A stretch of 64,000 nucleotides of DNA from Pseudomonas sp. AB6 (GCF_034314105.1 NZ_JAVIWJ010000001.1:717501-781500), one strand, 5' to 3'; shown: positions 38,925-51,380, counted from the first letter of the stretch. The notes: a model not told the origin generated them from the sequence alone. A program made the numbers and translations.

Positions 38925-39372
38925 GGCGTAAGAACTTTGCGCAAGGGGAGGGCGGAATCGCTCGACGTTTGCAACTCTGGGTTGCAGGCGTGGTCGTAGA
39001 CGGTCCCGTTAAAGAAACATGTTTCGAATTCTTGCGATGAGCCGCTGTTTCTAAACGTTTCGTGGATCAGATGAGTGCTGAGTTTAGGTTTACTGGTGCG
39101 TATTGAAAGCATCTCATAACCCTTTGTCACAAAAGACAATGCGTGCTCAAATTGCGCTGTTTGTTGAATAGGTGAAGCTATGCTAACTCATGCCAGTGGA
39201 ACGTGGCATCGGTCGCGCAAACCCGTACAATGCTGTTCGTATGATGTGGCTAAAGATTTTCAGAGTGAATTGGAAGTGAACGGTGCCGTGGGTGTATTAC
39301 TTCTTGGCGCTGGAAATTGGATTTTATAGTCAATCATTAGATGTTCGCGCCGAGGCGCAGGAAAAAAAGCGT
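38925..39372. other. Divergent intergenic region aat to ftsK
   Basis: 448 bases that must contain the aat-bpt and ftsK promoters. A minus-strand frame at 38918-39139 has no family resemblance and is not called. In P. aeruginosa PAO1 I recall a thioredoxin reductase gene (trxB1) at this spot. It is absent here and I see no remnant. Confidence 0.5.
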
Positions 39373-41775
39373 TTGAAGAAATCCACCGTAGTAACCAATC
39401 CCCTACCGCTGTGGCGTCAGCAGTTGCACTACCGACTTAAGGAAGGTGCGCTGATTGCCATTGGCGCTCTGTGCCTGTACCTGATGATGGCGTTATTGAC
39501 CTATGACCAGAGCGACCCCGGCTGGAGTCATACCAGTAATTCGCTGCAGGTACAAAACGCTGCGGGCCGCGCAGGTGCATTCTCGGCCGACATCCTGTTT
39601 ATGGTGTTGGGCTATTTCGCTTACATATTCCCGCTGTTGCTGGCGATTAAAACCTATCAGATCTTCCGTCAGCGGCATGAACCGTGGCTGTGGAGTGGCT
39701 GGTTGTTTTCCTGGCGGTTGATCGGCTTGGTATTTTTGGTGTTGTCCGGCGCAGCATTGGCCCATATCCATTTTCATTTTACGGCGGGGCTGCCTGCGTC
39801 AAGTGGCGGGGCGCTAGGAGAAAGTCTGGGCGACCTTGCAAAAAATGCACTGAATATTCAGGGCAGTACGTTGTTGTTCATCGCGCTGTTTTTGTTCGGC
39901 CTGACCGTATTCACGGACCTTTCATGGTTCAAGGTGATGGATGTTACCGGCAAGATCACCCTTGATCTGTTCGAATTGTTTCAAAGCGCGGCCAATCGCT
40001 GGTGGTCATCGCGCAATGATCGCAAGCAAATGGTTGCTCAACTGCGTGAGGTCGACAGCCGCGTAAACGAAGTAGTCGCCCCGGTAACCGCTGATCGCCG
40101 CGAGCAAGTTAAGGCCAAAGAGCGGTTGATCGAGCGGGAACAAGCCCTCAGCAAGCACATGACCGACCGCGAGAAGCACGTGCCAGCCGTCATTACCCCC
40201 GCACCGGCGAAGGCCCTGGAGCCGAGTAAGCGCGTGCAGAAAGAGAAACAAACGCCATTGTTCATCGACAGCGCGGTAGAAGGCACCCTGCCGCCCATTT
40301 CTATCCTCGACCCGGCGGAGGTCAAGAAGCTCAACTATTCCCCCGAGTCATTGGCCGCCGTTGGCCATCTGCTGGAAATCAAACTCAAAGAGTTTGGTGT
40401 GGAAGTCACCGTTGACTCCATTCACCCAGGCCCGGTGATCACGCGCTACGAAATTCAGCCTGCTGCGGGAGTCAAGGTCAGTCGTATTTCAAACTTGGCC
40501 AAGGATTTGGCGCGTTCACTGGCTGTGACCAGCGTGCGTGTGGTTGAAGTGATTCCTGGCAAAACTACGGTTGGTATCGAGATTCCCAACGAAGACCGTC
40601 AGGTGGTGCGCTTTTCTGAAGTACTGTCGTCGCCTGAATACGATGACGCCAAGTCTCCCGTTACCTTGGCGCTGGGGCATGATATCGGCGGTCGCCCGGT
40701 TATCACCGATTTGGCAAAAATGCCGCACTTATTGGTGGCCGGCACTACAGGTTCCGGTAAATCAGTGGGGGTCAACGCCATGATCCTGTCGATCCTGTTC
40801 AAGTCAGGCCCGGAAGACGCCAAGCTGATCATGATCGACCCGAAAATGCTTGAACTGTCGATCTACGAAGGCATTCCGCATCTGTTGTGCCCGGTGGTTA
40901 CCGACATGAAGGACGCCGCAAATGCCCTGCGTTGGAGCGTTGCCGAGATGGAGCGGCGTTACAAGCTTATGGCGAATATGGGTGTGCGAAATCTCGCTGG
41001 CTTCAACCGCAAGGTGAAGGACGCAGAAGAGGCGGGCACACCGCTTTCAGATCCGATGTACAAACGCGAAAGCATTCACGATATAGCGCCTTTGCTAAAA
41101 ACCCTTCCAACCATCGTGGTGGTGGTGGATGAATTCGCCGACATGATGATGATTGTCGGTAAAAAGGTCGAAGAGCTTATTGCGCGTATTGCCCAGAAAG
41201 CCCGAGCGGCCGGTATTCACTTGATTCTTGCGACCCAACGTCCGTCGGTGGACGTTATCACCGGCCTGATCAAAGCCAACATTCCTACCCGTATGGCGTT
41301 CCAGGTATCGAGCAAGATCGATTCCCGGACCATCATTGATCAGGGCGGCGCTGAACAGCTGTTGGGCAACGGCGACATGCTTTACATGCCGCCTGGCACT
41401 AGTTTGCCGATTCGGGTGCATGGCGCCTATGTTTCCGACGAAGAAGTACACCGCGTCGTAGAGGCGTGGAAACTACGAGGTACACCCGATTACAACGAAG
41501 ATATTCTGGCAGGCGTTGAAGAGCCTGGCAGCGGCTTTGACGGTGGCAGTAGTGAAGGCAGCGACGACAGCGAAAGCGATGCGCTGTACGACGAAGCAGT
41601 ACGTTTCGTCTTGGAAAGCCGCCGCGCTTCCATTTCTGCCGTTCAGCGCAAACTGAAAATTGGCTACAACCGTGCGGCGCGTATGATCGAAACCATGGAG
41701 CAGGCTGGGGTTGTGACGTCCATGAATACCAATGGCTCGCGCGAAGTGCTCGCGCCGGCCCCGATGCGCGACTAA
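39373..41775 (+). CDS. ftsK: DNA translocase FtsK
   Basis: 800 residues. Four to five membrane helices lie in the first 180 residues, followed by a linker rich in Arg/Glu/Lys and the motor. The alpha/beta parts have Walker A GTTGSGKS and Walker [12 protein letters not shown]. The C-terminal gamma winged-helix domain reads KOPS sites ([16 protein letters not shown]). It pumps chromosome termini through the septum and activates XerCD. I prefer the TTG at 39373 (reading LKKSTVV) with AGGA upstream. A GTG at 39283 would add 30 residues not typical of Pseudomonas FtsK. The start is the uncertain part. Confidence 0.93.
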   Translation: MKKSTVVTNPLPLWRQQLHYRLKEGALIAIGALCLYLMMALLTYDQSDPGWSHTSNSLQVQNAAGRAGAFSADILFMVLGYFAYIFPLLLAIKTYQIFRQRHEPWLWSGWLFSWRLIGLVFLVLSGAALAHIHFHFTAGLPASSGGALGESLGDLAKNALNIQGSTLLFIALFLFGLTVFTDLSWFKVMDVTGKITLDLFELFQSAANRWWSSRNDRKQMVAQLREVDSRVNEVVAPVTADRREQVKAKERLIEREQALSKHMTDREKHVPAVITPAPAKALEPSKRVQKEKQTPLFIDSAVEGTLPPISILDPAEVKKLNYSPESLAAVGHLLEIKLKEFGVEVTVDSIHPGPVITRYEIQPAAGVKVSRISNLAKDLARSLAVTSVRVVEVIPGKTTVGIEIPNEDRQVVRFSEVLSSPEYDDAKSPVTLALGHDIGGRPVITDLAKMPHLLVAGTTGSGKSVGVNAMILSILFKSGPEDAKLIMIDPKMLELSIYEGIPHLLCPVVTDMKDAANALRWSVAEMERRYKLMANMGVRNLAGFNRKVKDAEEAGTPLSDPMYKRESIHDIAPLLKTLPTIVVVVDEFADMMMIVGKKVEELIARIAQKARAAGIHLILATQRPSVDVITGLIKANIPTRMAFQVSSKIDSRTIIDQGGAEQLLGNGDMLYMPPGTSLPIRVHGAYVSDEEVHRVVEAWKLRGTPDYNEDILAGVEEPGSGFDGGSSEGSDDSESDALYDEAVRFVLESRRASISAVQRKLKIGYNRAARMIETMEQAGVVTSMNTNGSREVLAPAPMRD

Positions 41776-41832
41776 CCCGGACGGCGTGGTTCTGCATCGT
41801 TCGGACTATCACTGAATTCAATGAGGAATCCC

Positions 41833-42456
41833 ATGCGCCTTATTCGCATGTTGTTTGTATCTGCACTGGCTTTTTCTGCGGTTTCGGCTCACGCCGATAG
41901 CAAGGACGTTACGCGCCTGACGCAGTTGCTTGAAACGTCGAAAACCCTATCTGCACGCTTCTCTCAGCTGACGCTAGACGGCAGTGGCACCCAGTTGCAG
42001 GAGACCGCCGGTGACATGGCACTGCAGCGCCCTGGCCTGTTCTACTGGCACACCGATGCGCCCCAAGAGCAATTGATGGTTTCCAACGGCAAAAAAGTCT
42101 CACTGTGGGATCCGGATTTGCAACAAGTGACCATCAAGACCTTGGATCAGCGCCTGACTCAAACCCCTGCGTTGCTGCTTTCCGGTGATGTGTCGAAAAT
42201 CAGCGAAAGCTTCGATATCAGCGCTAAAGAAGCGGGTGGCGTGATTGATTTTATCCTCAAGCCCAAGACCAAGGACACGCTGTTCGACAGCCTGCGGCTG
42301 TCGTTCCGTAACGGCATGATCAATGACATGCAACTGGTCGACAGCGTCGGTCAGCGCACCAATATCTTGTTCACTGGCGTCAAGGCCAACCAATCGATTC
42401 CGGCGAGCAAGTTTGTGTTCGACATCCCGAAAGGCGCTGACGTCATTCAGGAATAA
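41833..42456 (+). CDS. lolA: Outer-membrane lipoprotein carrier protein LolA
   Basis: 207 residues, periplasmic chaperone that takes lipoproteins from LolCDE to LolB. Signal peptide about 1-20 (cleavage near SAHA-D). The conserved [10 protein letters not shown] stretch and the half-barrel strands are visible. ATG 41833 is preferred over ATG 41821 because AGGA lies 7 bases before it and the N terminus (MRLIRMLF) matches relatives. Confidence 0.95.
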   Translation: MRLIRMLFVSALAFSAVSAHADSKDVTRLTQLLETSKTLSARFSQLTLDGSGTQLQETAGDMALQRPGLFYWHTDAPQEQLMVSNGKKVSLWDPDLQQVTIKTLDQRLTQTPALLLSGDVSKISESFDISAKEAGGVIDFILKPKTKDTLFDSLRLSFRNGMINDMQLVDSVGQRTNILFTGVKANQSIPASKFVFDIPKGADVIQE

Positions 42457-42475
42457 GAGGTTTCAAGCGCAGCCC

Positions 42476-43797
42476 ATGGACTTGTTTCGAAGCGATCCGA
42501 TTGCTCAACCCTTGGCTGCACGCCTGCGCGCGGCCAATCTTGATGAGTACGTCGGCCAAGAACACTTGCTGGCTCCCGGCAAGCCTCTGCGTGAGGCGCT
42601 GGAGCAGGGCGCGCTTCATTCGATGATTTTCTGGGGGCCACCAGGCGTGGGTAAAACCACGTTGGCGCGGCTGCTGGCGAAAGTCTCTGATGCGCACTTC
42701 GAGACAGTCTCGGCGGTCTTGGCTGGGGTGAAGGAAATTCGCCAGGCTGTTGAAATCGCTAAACAACAGGCCGGGCAATACGGGCGGCGCACCATCCTGT
42801 TCGTCGACGAAGTGCACCGTTTTAACAAGTCACAACAGGACGCGTTTCTGCCCTATGTTGAAGACGGTACGCTGATTTTTATTGGCGCTACCACCGAAAA
42901 TCCATCCTTCGAATTGAACAACGCCTTATTGTCGCGCGCCCGAGTCTACGTGCTTAAAAGCCTGGACGAAGCGGCGCTGCACAAACTGGTTCAGCGCGCC
43001 CTGACCGAAGAGCGCGGTTTAGCCAAACATCAGCTGTCGCTGAGCGATGAAGGTTTCAAGATGCTGTTGGCCGCCGCCGACGGTGATGGCCGGCGCTTGC
43101 TCAATCTGCTGGAAAACGCCTCAGACCTGGCCGAAGACGGCGCCGAAATCAGCGTCGAGCTGCTGCAAAGCTTGCTCGGCGACAGCCGTCGTCGTTTCGA
43201 TAAAGGCGGCGAAGCGTTCTACGATCAGATTTCGGCGCTGCATAAATCGATTCGTGGCTCAAACCCGGATGCTGCGTTGTATTGGTTCGCGCGCATGATC
43301 GATGGCGGCTGCGACCCGTTGTACCTGGCCCGGCGCGTGGTGCGCATGGCCAGTGAAGATATCGGCAATGCCGACCCGCGCGCGCTGACCCTTTGCTTGT
43401 CGGCGTGGGACGTGCAAGAGCGCTTGGGCAGCCCTGAAGGAGAGTTGGCCGTGGCCCAGGCCATCGTTTATCTCGCGTGTGCGCCAAAAAGCAACGCCGT
43501 GTACATGGGCTTCAAGGCCGCGATGCGTGAAGCCACTGAGCACGGCTCGCTGGAAGTCCCGCTGCATTTGCGTAACGCACCGACCAAACTGATGAAACAG
43601 CTCGGTTATGGCGAGGAGTATCGGTATGCCCACGATGAACCTGATGCCTATGCCGCTGGCGAAGACTACTTTCCAGACGACCTTGAGCCGCGTCAGTACT
43701 ACCAGCCCGTCCCGCGAGGTCTTGAGTTGAAGATCGGAGAAAAGCTCAACCATCTGGCGACGCTAGACAAAGCCAGCCCGCGCAAACGGAGAAAGTA

Positions 43798-43798
<1 letters not shown>
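42476..43798 (+). CDS. rarA: Replication-associated recombination protein RarA (MgsA)
   Basis: 440 residues, AAA+ ATPase related to clamp loaders that acts at stalled replication forks. Walker [10 protein letters not shown] and Walker [10 protein letters not shown] are present, followed by the sensor stretch [12 protein letters not shown] and the MgsA C-terminal tetramerisation domain. ATG 42476 lies 19 bases after the lolA stop. Longer readings overlap lolA. Confidence 0.95.
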
Positions 43799-45469
<1,671 letters not shown>

Positions 45470-46864
45470 ATGGAATTTCTACCGCTGTTTCATAACCTGC
45501 ATGGCAGTCGCGTGCTGGTGGTGGGCGGGGGTGAAATTGCGTTACGCAAATCCCGCCTGCTCGCTGATGCCGGTGCAGTGTTACGGGTGGTTGCACCTGA
45601 AATAGAGGTGCAACTGCGCGAGTTGGTAGAGGGTGGCGGCGGCGAAGTGATTGTCCGTGGTTACGTTGAGAGTGATCTCGACGGCTGCGTGTTAATCATC
45701 GCAGCCACCGACGACGAGCCGCTCAACGCCCAGGTCTCCCGTGACTCCAAACGGCGTTGTGTGCCGGTCAATGTGGTGGATTCGCCAGCGTTATGCAGCG
45801 TGATTTTCCCGGCCATCGTTGATCGCTCGCCGTTGGTGATCGCGGTCTCCAGCGGTGGGGATGCGCCGGTTCTGGCGCGGTTGATTCGCGCCAAGCTGGA
45901 AACCTGGATTCCATCGACCTACGGTCAATTGGCTGGCCTCGCTGCGCGGTTTCGCAGTCAGGTAAAAAACCTGCTCCCGGATGTTCAGCAGCGTCGGGCG
46001 TTCTGGGAAGAGGTGTTTCAAGGGCCGATTGCTGATCGGCAGTTGGCCGGGCAAGGTGCAGAAGCCGAGCGTTTATTAGTTGCCAAGATCAACGGCGAAG
46101 TACCCAGCGCGGTGGGCGAGGTGTATCTGGTCGGTGCGGGTCCGGGCGATCCGGACTTGTTGACCTTTCGTGCCCTGCGATTGATGCAGCAAGCCGACGT
46201 GGTGCTGTACGACCGCTTGGTTGCGCCGGCGATTCTTGAGTTGTGCCGACGCGACGCCGAGCGGGTGTACGTGGGTAAACAGCGTGCCGATCACACATTG
46301 CCGCAAGACGAGATCAATCAGCAGCTGGTTGAACTGGCCAAACAAGGCAAGCGTGTTTTGCGCCTCAAGGGCGGCGATCCGTTTATTTTCGGACGCGGCG
46401 GCGAAGAAATCGAAGAGTTGGCGGCCCACGGCATACCGTTCCAAGTGGTGCCAGGCATTACCGCCGCCAGTGGTTGCGCGGCCTACGCCGGTATTCCGCT
46501 GACCCACCGTGATTATGCGCAGTCTGTGCGCTTCGTCACTGGGCACCTTAAAGACGGCAGCACCGACTTGCGTTGGAACGACTTGGTGGCACCGGCACAG
46601 ACGTTGGTGTTTTACATGGGGCTGGTTGGGTTGCCGATTATCTGTGAGCAACTGATCAAGCATGGTCGCAGCGCCGACACTCCTGCCGCGCTGATCCAGC
46701 AAGGCACCACATCGAATCAGCGGGTGTTTACTGGCACGCTGGCGAACCTTCCGCAATTAGTGGCCGAGCATGAAGTTCATGCGCCGACACTGGTTATCGT
46801 GGGAGAGGTTGTTCAGCTGCGGGAAAAACTGAAATGGTTTGAAGGCGCTCAGTCGAAAATTTAA
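45470..46864 (+). CDS. cysG: Siroheme synthase CysG
   Basis: 464 residues, fused enzyme that turns uroporphyrinogen III into siroheme for sulfite and nitrite reductases. The N-terminal precorrin-2 dehydrogenase/ferrochelatase domain has the NAD motif [13 protein letters not shown] (about 15-27). The C-terminal SAM methyltransferase domain starts near 218 with [14 protein letters not shown] and carries [13 protein letters not shown]. The ATG directly follows the serS stop (TAAATG), so it is translationally linked to serS. Confidence 0.97.
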   Translation: MEFLPLFHNLHGSRVLVVGGGEIALRKSRLLADAGAVLRVVAPEIEVQLRELVEGGGGEVIVRGYVESDLDGCVLIIAATDDEPLNAQVSRDSKRRCVPVNVVDSPALCSVIFPAIVDRSPLVIAVSSGGDAPVLARLIRAKLETWIPSTYGQLAGLAARFRSQVKNLLPDVQQRRAFWEEVFQGPIADRQLAGQGAEAERLLVAKINGEVPSAVGEVYLVGAGPGDPDLLTFRALRLMQQADVVLYDRLVAPAILELCRRDAERVYVGKQRADHTLPQDEINQQLVELAKQGKRVLRLKGGDPFIFGRGGEEIEELAAHGIPFQVVPGITAASGCAAYAGIPLTHRDYAQSVRFVTGHLKDGSTDLRWNDLVAPAQTLVFYMGLVGLPIICEQLIKHGRSADTPAALIQQGTTSNQRVFTGTLANLPQLVAEHEVHAPTLVIVGEVVQLREKLKWFEGAQSKI

Positions 46865-46879
46865 CGATTGCGCGAAGAC

Positions 46880-46908
46880 TCTGGTCACCCATTTCCGGTG
46901 ATCAGGGT
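46880..46908 (+). terminator. Possible weak terminator after cysG
   Basis: CTGGTCACC pairs with GGTGATCAG (one wobble) around a 7-base loop, followed by GGTCTTT. The U-run is poor. Confidence 0.4.
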
Positions 46909-46923
46909 CTTTACCTCAACTGT

Positions 46924-47925
46924 TTAAGCGCCTGACCAAATGCCGCTGCCTTCAAGGCGTGCGCGATCATGGTTTGTGTGCAAGTTCAACGCTGGGCCTT
47001 TTGGCACGATCCCGGTGGGGTTGATGGTCTTGTGGCTCCCGTAGTAATGATTCTTGATGTGTTTGAAGTCCACGGTCTCAGCAACGCCCTCCCACTGATA
47101 CAACTCCCGTAGCCAATTGCTCAGGTTCGGGTAGTCGGTAATGCGTCGTAAGTTGCATTTGAAGTGACCGTAATACACCGCATCAAAGCGAACGATGGTT
47201 GTGAACAGGCGTACATCGGCTTCAGTCAGATGCGCGCCAGCCAGATAGCGTTTTTGGCCCAGAAGCATTTCCAGGGTGTCCAATTCCGCGAACACCTCAT
47301 CAAATGCTTGCTCATAAGCGCCTTGCGACGTTGCAAAGCCTGCGCGGTAAACGCCGTTGTTCACCGAGGGATAGATATGATTGTTTAGCTCGTCGATGTT
47401 GGCGCGCAGTGATTTCGGGTACAAGTCCAATCGATTGCCGGTCAATCCGTCAAACGCCGAATTAAACATGCGGATAATTTCCGAGGATTCATTGCTCACG
47501 ATTCGCTGCTGTTGTTTGTCCCACAGCACCGGGACCGTTACCCGACCGGTGTAGTTGATGTCGTCTGCGGTGTAACGCTGATGGATAAACTCGAAACCGT
47601 CCAACTTGTCGCCGCTGGAGCCAAGGGTCTGGTCGAAGGTCCAGCCATTTTCCAGCATCAGCCAACTGACCACGGACACGTCAATCAAGCTTTCGAGGCC
47701 TTTTAGCTTGCGCACGATCAGTGTGCGATGTGCCCACGGGCAAGCGAGGGAAACGTACAAATGATAGCGACCGGCTTGCGCGGGGAAACCGCCTTCACCG
47801 CTAGGGCCGGCACTGCCATCTGAAGTGATCCAATTGCGACGTTGCGCTTCTTCGCGCTGAAACGCGCCGTCTTTGCTGCTTTGATGCCACTGGTCATGCC
47901 AGCGTCCGTCGATCAGAAGGCCCAT
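46924..47925 (-). CDS. yqjG: Glutathionyl-hydroquinone reductase (YqjG/ECM4 type)
   Basis: 333 residues, xi-class glutathione transferase that reduces glutathionyl-hydroquinones. The active-site CPWAHRT motif is near residue 64. The N-terminal thioredoxin-like part and the alpha-helical GST_C part (about 180-300) are typical. GGAGATTGTC precedes the ATG. It converges with cysG and is separate from the ybiB operon. Confidence 0.93.
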   Translation of the reverse strand: MGLLIDGRWHDQWHQSSKDGAFQREEAQRRNWITSDGSAGPSGEGGFPAQAGRYHLYVSLACPWAHRTLIVRKLKGLESLIDVSVVSWLMLENGWTFDQTLGSSGDKLDGFEFIHQRYTADDINYTGRVTVPVLWDKQQQRIVSNESSEIIRMFNSAFDGLTGNRLDLYPKSLRANIDELNNHIYPSVNNGVYRAGFATSQGAYEQAFDEVFAELDTLEMLLGQKRYLAGAHLTEADVRLFTTIVRFDAVYYGHFKCNLRRITDYPNLSNWLRELYQWEGVAETVDFKHIKNHYYGSHKTINPTGIVPKGPALNLHTNHDRARLEGSGIWSGA

Positions 47926-47970
47926 GACAATCTCCTAAGCTGTTTTGCGTTGGAGATCAGTCTAAAGGCA

Positions 47971-47997
47971 ATGCTTTGAGCAAATAATACAAAGCAT
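47971..47997 (-). repeat. Hairpin after ybiB
   Basis: ATGCTTTG and CAAAGCAT are exact reverse complements with an 11-base AT-rich loop, 16 bases beyond the ybiB stop. It lacks a T-run. It could stabilise or loosely terminate the tus-ybiB transcript. Confidence 0.45.
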
Positions 47998-48013
47998 CGA
48001 CGGTTATGATCGG

Positions 48014-49015
48014 TTAAATCGATCGATCTCGGGCGTCCCAATATTTCTGAGCCAGCACGAATGCTTCATCCCGCGGTGTTCCAAGACCCCGTAAAGCCAG
48101 GGCGATGGTTGAAATCAGCGCGAGCTGCGGATAGCTGTCTTCAATCTCCCCGCGCCATAACGCCGTTAACTGTAAGGGGTCAAGGGTGGCCGGTTTGACG
48201 TGGCGTCGTGGTGCCAGTGCAGGCCATTCTTCATCCCAGCTTTGGCCACCAGTGGTGCCATACAGATGGCTGATGGTGTCGGGGTTCATTTCAACTTCAC
48301 CGCCATCGCCTTTAATGACGATGGTGTTATCCCCCAACAGACCGCTGGCTTCGCGGTGCATCCCTTGGTAGCCGGGGTGGAAAATGCTTTGCAAGCCACA
48401 GCGTGCATCCAGTGGGTTGAGCACCCGCGCCAGCGAGTGAATCGGCGAACGCAGGCCCAACGTGTTGCGCAGGTCGATCATGCGCTGTAATTGCGGCGCC
48501 CAATCTCCCAGTGGAATAAACGCCAGGTTGTACTGCTCAAGCGCGGTCCCGACCGCTTGCCAATTGCGGCACAGCGGGATGCCCAGCAGGTCGAGCAACT
48601 GCTCGCTGTATAACCGCCCTGCGGTATGTGCGCCTCCACCGTGAAGCAATACCCGGACTCCGTTTTGTGCCAGGCATTTAGCCGCGAGCAGGTACCACGG
48701 CAGGTGACGTTTCTTGCCAGCGTAGGTTGGCCAGTCGATATCCACCTTGAGTGCCGGCGCGTGCAAGCGTTCGCGCACCGCTTCGGTGAAGCCTGCGAGT
48801 TCTTCCGCGCTTTCTTCTTTGTGACGCAATAGCATCAAGAAGGCACCAAGCTGAGTATCTTCGACTTTATCGTCGAGGAGCATGCCCATGGCTTCCCGGG
48901 CTTCTTCACGGGTCATGTCGCGGGCGCCACGTTTGCCTTTGCCGAGAATACGCACGAACGGGGCAAACGGGTGTTCGGCGGGGGTTTCAAGGGTCAGCGG
49001 GGCAAAGTCGGTCAT
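48014..49015 (-). CDS. ybiB: YbiB family protein (TrpD2-like nucleic-acid binding)
   Basis: 333 residues, related to anthranilate phosphoribosyltransferase (TrpD) but belonging to the YbiB/TrpD2 group, whose E. coli member binds nucleic acids and is part of the LexA regulon. The TrpD-like N-terminal helices are at about 15-80, and the glycine-rich LLHGGGAHTAGR and KGDGGEVEMNP stretches follow. The start ATG 49015 overlaps the tusE stop (ATGA), so it is the last gene of the tus operon. Confidence 0.85.
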   Translation of the reverse strand: MTDFAPLTLETPAEHPFAPFVRILGKGKRGARDMTREEAREAMGMLLDDKVEDTQLGAFLMLLRHKEESAEELAGFTEAVRERLHAPALKVDIDWPTYAGKKRHLPWYLLAAKCLAQNGVRVLLHGGGAHTAGRLYSEQLLDLLGIPLCRNWQAVGTALEQYNLAFIPLGDWAPQLQRMIDLRNTLGLRSPIHSLARVLNPLDARCGLQSIFHPGYQGMHREASGLLGDNTIVIKGDGGEVEMNPDTISHLYGTTGGQSWDEEWPALAPRRHVKPATLDPLQLTALWRGEIEDSYPQLALISTIALALRGLGTPRDEAFVLAQKYWDARDRSI

Positions 49016-49347
49016 ATGCAATTCGTCGGTTTGGGCAGGCCCGCCAGCTTGGCGGCGAGTTTGGCGGGAGTGCCATTGAACAGGCGATTGAGGTGCATGC
49101 TGTTGCCCTTTTCAGGACCGAGCTTCAACGCCGTGTATTTGATCAGCGGGCGGGTGGCGGGTGATAGCTGGAACTCCGCATAAAACGCCCGCAGTAAGTG
49201 GAGAATTTCCCAATGATCGGTGTTAAGGGCAATGCCCTCTTGCTCGGCGATGGTAGTTGCCACTTCGCTGGACCAGTCATTGAGGTCTACAAGGAAACCA
49301 TCCTTGTCCAACGCCACATGGTGTTCGGCGATCTGCAACTGTTTCAT
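49012..49347 (-). CDS. tusE: Sulfurtransferase TusE (DsrC family)
   Basis: 111 residues. It receives sulfur from TusBCD and passes it to MnmA for tRNA 2-thiouridine. The DsrC fold with the essential penultimate cysteine (C-terminal PKPTNCI) is present, and the second DsrC cysteine is missing as usual in TusE. It overlaps tusB and ybiB by four bases each. Confidence 0.95.
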   Translation of the reverse strand: MKQLQIAEHHVALDKDGFLVDLNDWSSEVATTIAEQEGIALNTDHWEILHLLRAFYAEFQLSPATRPLIKYTALKLGPEKGNSMHLNRLFNGTPAKLAAKLAGLPKPTNCI

Positions 49348-49643
49348 AGCCAGGTATTCACCTTGTCGAAGCGGATCGACAGCGCAACGAAGCCAGGATA
49401 ATCGACGCTTTCGGCCCAGAGCGGTAACGCCAGATTCCGCGCAAGGAGGTCTTCTTCCAGCACAAACAGCTTGAGTGAAGCGCGGCGGGTCTCAAGCGCC
49501 TTGAATGGCGCAGAGTCCTGACTCAGCCCATAGGTTGCGTCGCCACACAGCAAAATGGCGTCCTTGGTGCCCAACAGCCGCAGGCAGCTCGTCAAGCGGC
49601 TGTCGGTAAACGGCGAGTGAGATAACACATGCAAAGTCGACAT
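49344..49643 (-). CDS. tusB: Sulfur relay protein TusB
   Basis: 99 residues, DsrH-like, small subunit of the TusBCD hexamer. The N-terminal STLHVLSHSPF strand-turn motif is typical. It overlaps tusC by one base and tusE by four. Confidence 0.92.
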   Translation of the reverse strand: MSTLHVLSHSPFTDSRLTSCLRLLGTKDAILLCGDATYGLSQDSAPFKALETRRASLKLFVLEEDLLARNLALPLWAESVDYPGFVALSIRFDKVNTWL

Positions 49644-50005
49644 CAGAGCGTGATCACTTGGTCGTAGCGGTCAATGGTCGCCGACAGTTCCGGGCCGTGC
49701 AGCAGCGTCAGGTTTTCGATCGTCAACTCGTCGGGAAGTACGCCGCGCTCCGCGAGGCTGTCGCCACACGCGTAAATATCGTCGATGCCAAACAGCGAAA
49801 GGGCCTTCAAGTTGGCGGTCAGGTCTTTCTGCTGGAGTTGGGCGGCTTGTTGATTGGGTATCAGCTGAAACACACCGTCATCCATGAAGAGAAGGCCAAT
49901 CGGCAAATCGAATGCGCCGCCTGCCAACACGATGTCCAGCGCTTCCCGCGCACCGGGGCCGGACCATGGCGCCTGACGGCTAATAACCAATAGTGATTTA
50001 GGCAT
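49643..50005 (-). CDS. tusC: Sulfur relay protein TusC
   Basis: 120 residues, DsrF-like subunit of TusBCD. The APWSGPGAREALDIVLAGGAF segment is characteristic. No catalytic cysteine is needed in this subunit. It is one base after the tusD stop. Confidence 0.93.
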   Translation of the reverse strand: MPKSLLVISRQAPWSGPGAREALDIVLAGGAFDLPIGLLFMDDGVFQLIPNQQAAQLQQKDLTANLKALSLFGIDDIYACGDSLAERGVLPDELTIENLTLLHGPELSATIDRYDQVITL

Positions 50006-50006
50006 T

Positions 50007-50399
50007 TCACGGTCCTCCGAAGCAGATCAGTCGGTCAGCTTCTTGCACTGCATCGTGCAGCTGGCCAAGCCCTGACAATGCCCACTGAGCTGGCAAGTTG
50101 GCGGCCGGTCGCTCGTAGCGTTGCGCTTCTTCTTCATTCAATACGCCGCGACGCAAGGCGGCGGCGATGCAGACCACGCCATCAAGTTGATGCTCGGTCA
50201 CGAACTCGCGCCATAGGCGCGGCAGGTCGAGTTCATCCTGAGGCGTGACGATATTGCCCGATGCGCTGTGCACGCCGTCTTGATAGAAGAACAACCGTAC
50301 AATCTCATGACCACCGGCCAGCGCCGCCTGAGCAAACAGCAAGGCGCGGCGGGAAGAGGGCACGTGGGCCGCAGAGAATAAGGCGATGGCAAACTTCAT
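50007..50399 (-). CDS. tusD: Sulfurtransferase TusD
   Basis: 130 residues, DsrE-like catalytic subunit of TusBCD. The sulfur-carrying cysteine is Cys77 in VVCIAAALRRGV. First gene of the tusDCBE-ybiB operon, which supports MnmA-dependent tRNA thiolation. The upstream 120 bases hold the yccA terminator and probably the operon promoter. Confidence 0.94.
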   Translation of the reverse strand: MKFAIALFSAAHVPSSRRALLFAQAALAGGHEIVRLFFYQDGVHSASGNIVTPQDELDLPRLWREFVTEHQLDGVVCIAAALRRGVLNEEEAQRYERPAANLPAQWALSGLGQLHDAVQEADRLICFGGP

Positions 50400-50458
50400 G
50401 TGTCAGCTCGGTCAACAAATCTGTGGCCATGATAAAGAGTTTGCGAACGGCAGGCAGC

Positions 50459-50483
50459 AAAAAGCCCGCTCGGCGGGCTTTTT
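50459..50483 (-). terminator. Terminator of yccA
   Basis: AAAAAGCCCGC pairs with GCGGGCTTTTT around a 3-base loop, 35 bases beyond the yccA stop and before tusD. Confidence 0.92.
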
Positions 50484-50517
50484 GTTGGAGCTAAGCTTAC
50501 TGAAGGTCAGCAGTGCA

Positions 50518-51192
50518 TCAGTTTTTGCTGCTGCCCATCAGGCCAAATATTTGCAGTAGGCTGATGAACAGGTTGTAGATCGATACATACAGGCTGATGG
50601 TTGCCATGATGTAGTTACGTTCGCCGCCCTGAATGATGGCGCTGGTCTGAAACAGGATGCACACCGACGAGAACAGCACGAAGCCGGCGCTGATCGCCAA
50701 TTGCAGACCGCTGATGTGGAAGAACATGCTCGCCAACGTGGCACCCAGCAGAACGAAGAAACCAGCGGTGATGAAGCCACCGAGGAAGCTCATGTCCTTG
50801 CGGGTGATCAATACGTAAGCAGACAAGCCGCCGAACACCAGGGCAGTCATCGCAAACGCCGAACTAACCACCTCAGCGCCGCCCTGCATACCCAGGTAAC
50901 GATTGAGGATCGGGCCGAGCAGGTACCCCATGAAACCGGTCAAAGCGAAGGTCGAAACCAAGCCCCATGCCGAGTCACGTAATTTGTTGGTGAGGAAAAA
51001 GAGGCCATAAAAGCCGATCAGCACGACGAACACGTTAGGGTAAGGCACGTGATTCTGCTGAGCGATATAAGCCATCAGACCGCTGAAGGCGAGAGTGATA
51101 GCCAGAAGACCGTAGGTATTGCGCAGGACGCGGCTAATCTCTAGCTGATCGGCCTGCACGCCGTTGTTGACTGCGTAATCCTGTTCGCGCAT
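50518..51192 (-). CDS. yccA: Bax inhibitor-1 family membrane protein (YccA)
   Basis: 224 residues, seven predicted membrane helices, BI-1/YccA family. E. coli YccA modulates FtsH proteolysis. The family is thought to include pH-gated calcium leak channels. ATG 51192 (MREQDYAVNNG) is chosen over a longer reading at 51228. It lies next to tusD, as in P. aeruginosa. Confidence 0.92.
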   Translation of the reverse strand: MREQDYAVNNGVQADQLEISRVLRNTYGLLAITLAFSGLMAYIAQQNHVPYPNVFVVLIGFYGLFFLTNKLRDSAWGLVSTFALTGFMGYLLGPILNRYLGMQGGAEVVSSAFAMTALVFGGLSAYVLITRKDMSFLGGFITAGFFVLLGATLASMFFHISGLQLAISAGFVLFSSVCILFQTSAIIQGGERNYIMATISLYVSIYNLFISLLQIFGLMGSSKN

Positions 51193-51268
51193 GGCGAGAC
51201 TCCCGGTGGTTGAAATGTTAAGACGCAAAGATCATAACAGAGGCATCGCTGCTGGCTAGCATCAGAGT

Positions 51269-51296
51269 TTGACAGTGTGTTTCATTCGGGTATTAT
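51269..51296 (+). promoter_or_regulatory. Strong sigma-70 promoter of the tRNA-Ser unit
   Basis: TTGACA, 16 bases, TATTAT is a near-consensus pair, followed by GGCGCCCGC (a GC-rich discriminator of the stringent-control type). Transcription would start near 51303, just before the decayed tRNA copy. Confidence 0.8.
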
Positions 51297-51314
51297 GGCG
51301 CCCGCAACAGCAAC

Positions 51315-51380
51315 GGAGGTGTGGCCGAGCGGTCTAAGGTAGCAGTCTTGAAGCCGCCGACCGTAACAGGTCGATGAGTC
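51315..51380 (+). pseudogene. Decayed tRNA-Ser(UGA) copy
   Basis: The sequence starts as a normal tRNA-Ser: acceptor strand GGAGGTG, D-arm TGGCCGAGCGGTCTAAGG, anticodon loop CTTGAAG (anticodon TGA) and a sound variable arm GACC-GTAACA-GGTC. The anticodon stem has a mismatch, the T-arm is lost (TGAG and CTCA remain about 18 bases apart) and no acceptor 3' strand or CCA follows. It cannot fold into a tRNA. It lies directly behind the promoter and 52 bases upstream of an intact tRNA-Ser with the same anticodon. Confidence 0.7.

Noticed and set aside
38918..39139. 73-codon minus-strand frame upstream of aat
   Set aside because: No ribosome binding site or resemblance; the region is better read as promoter DNA.
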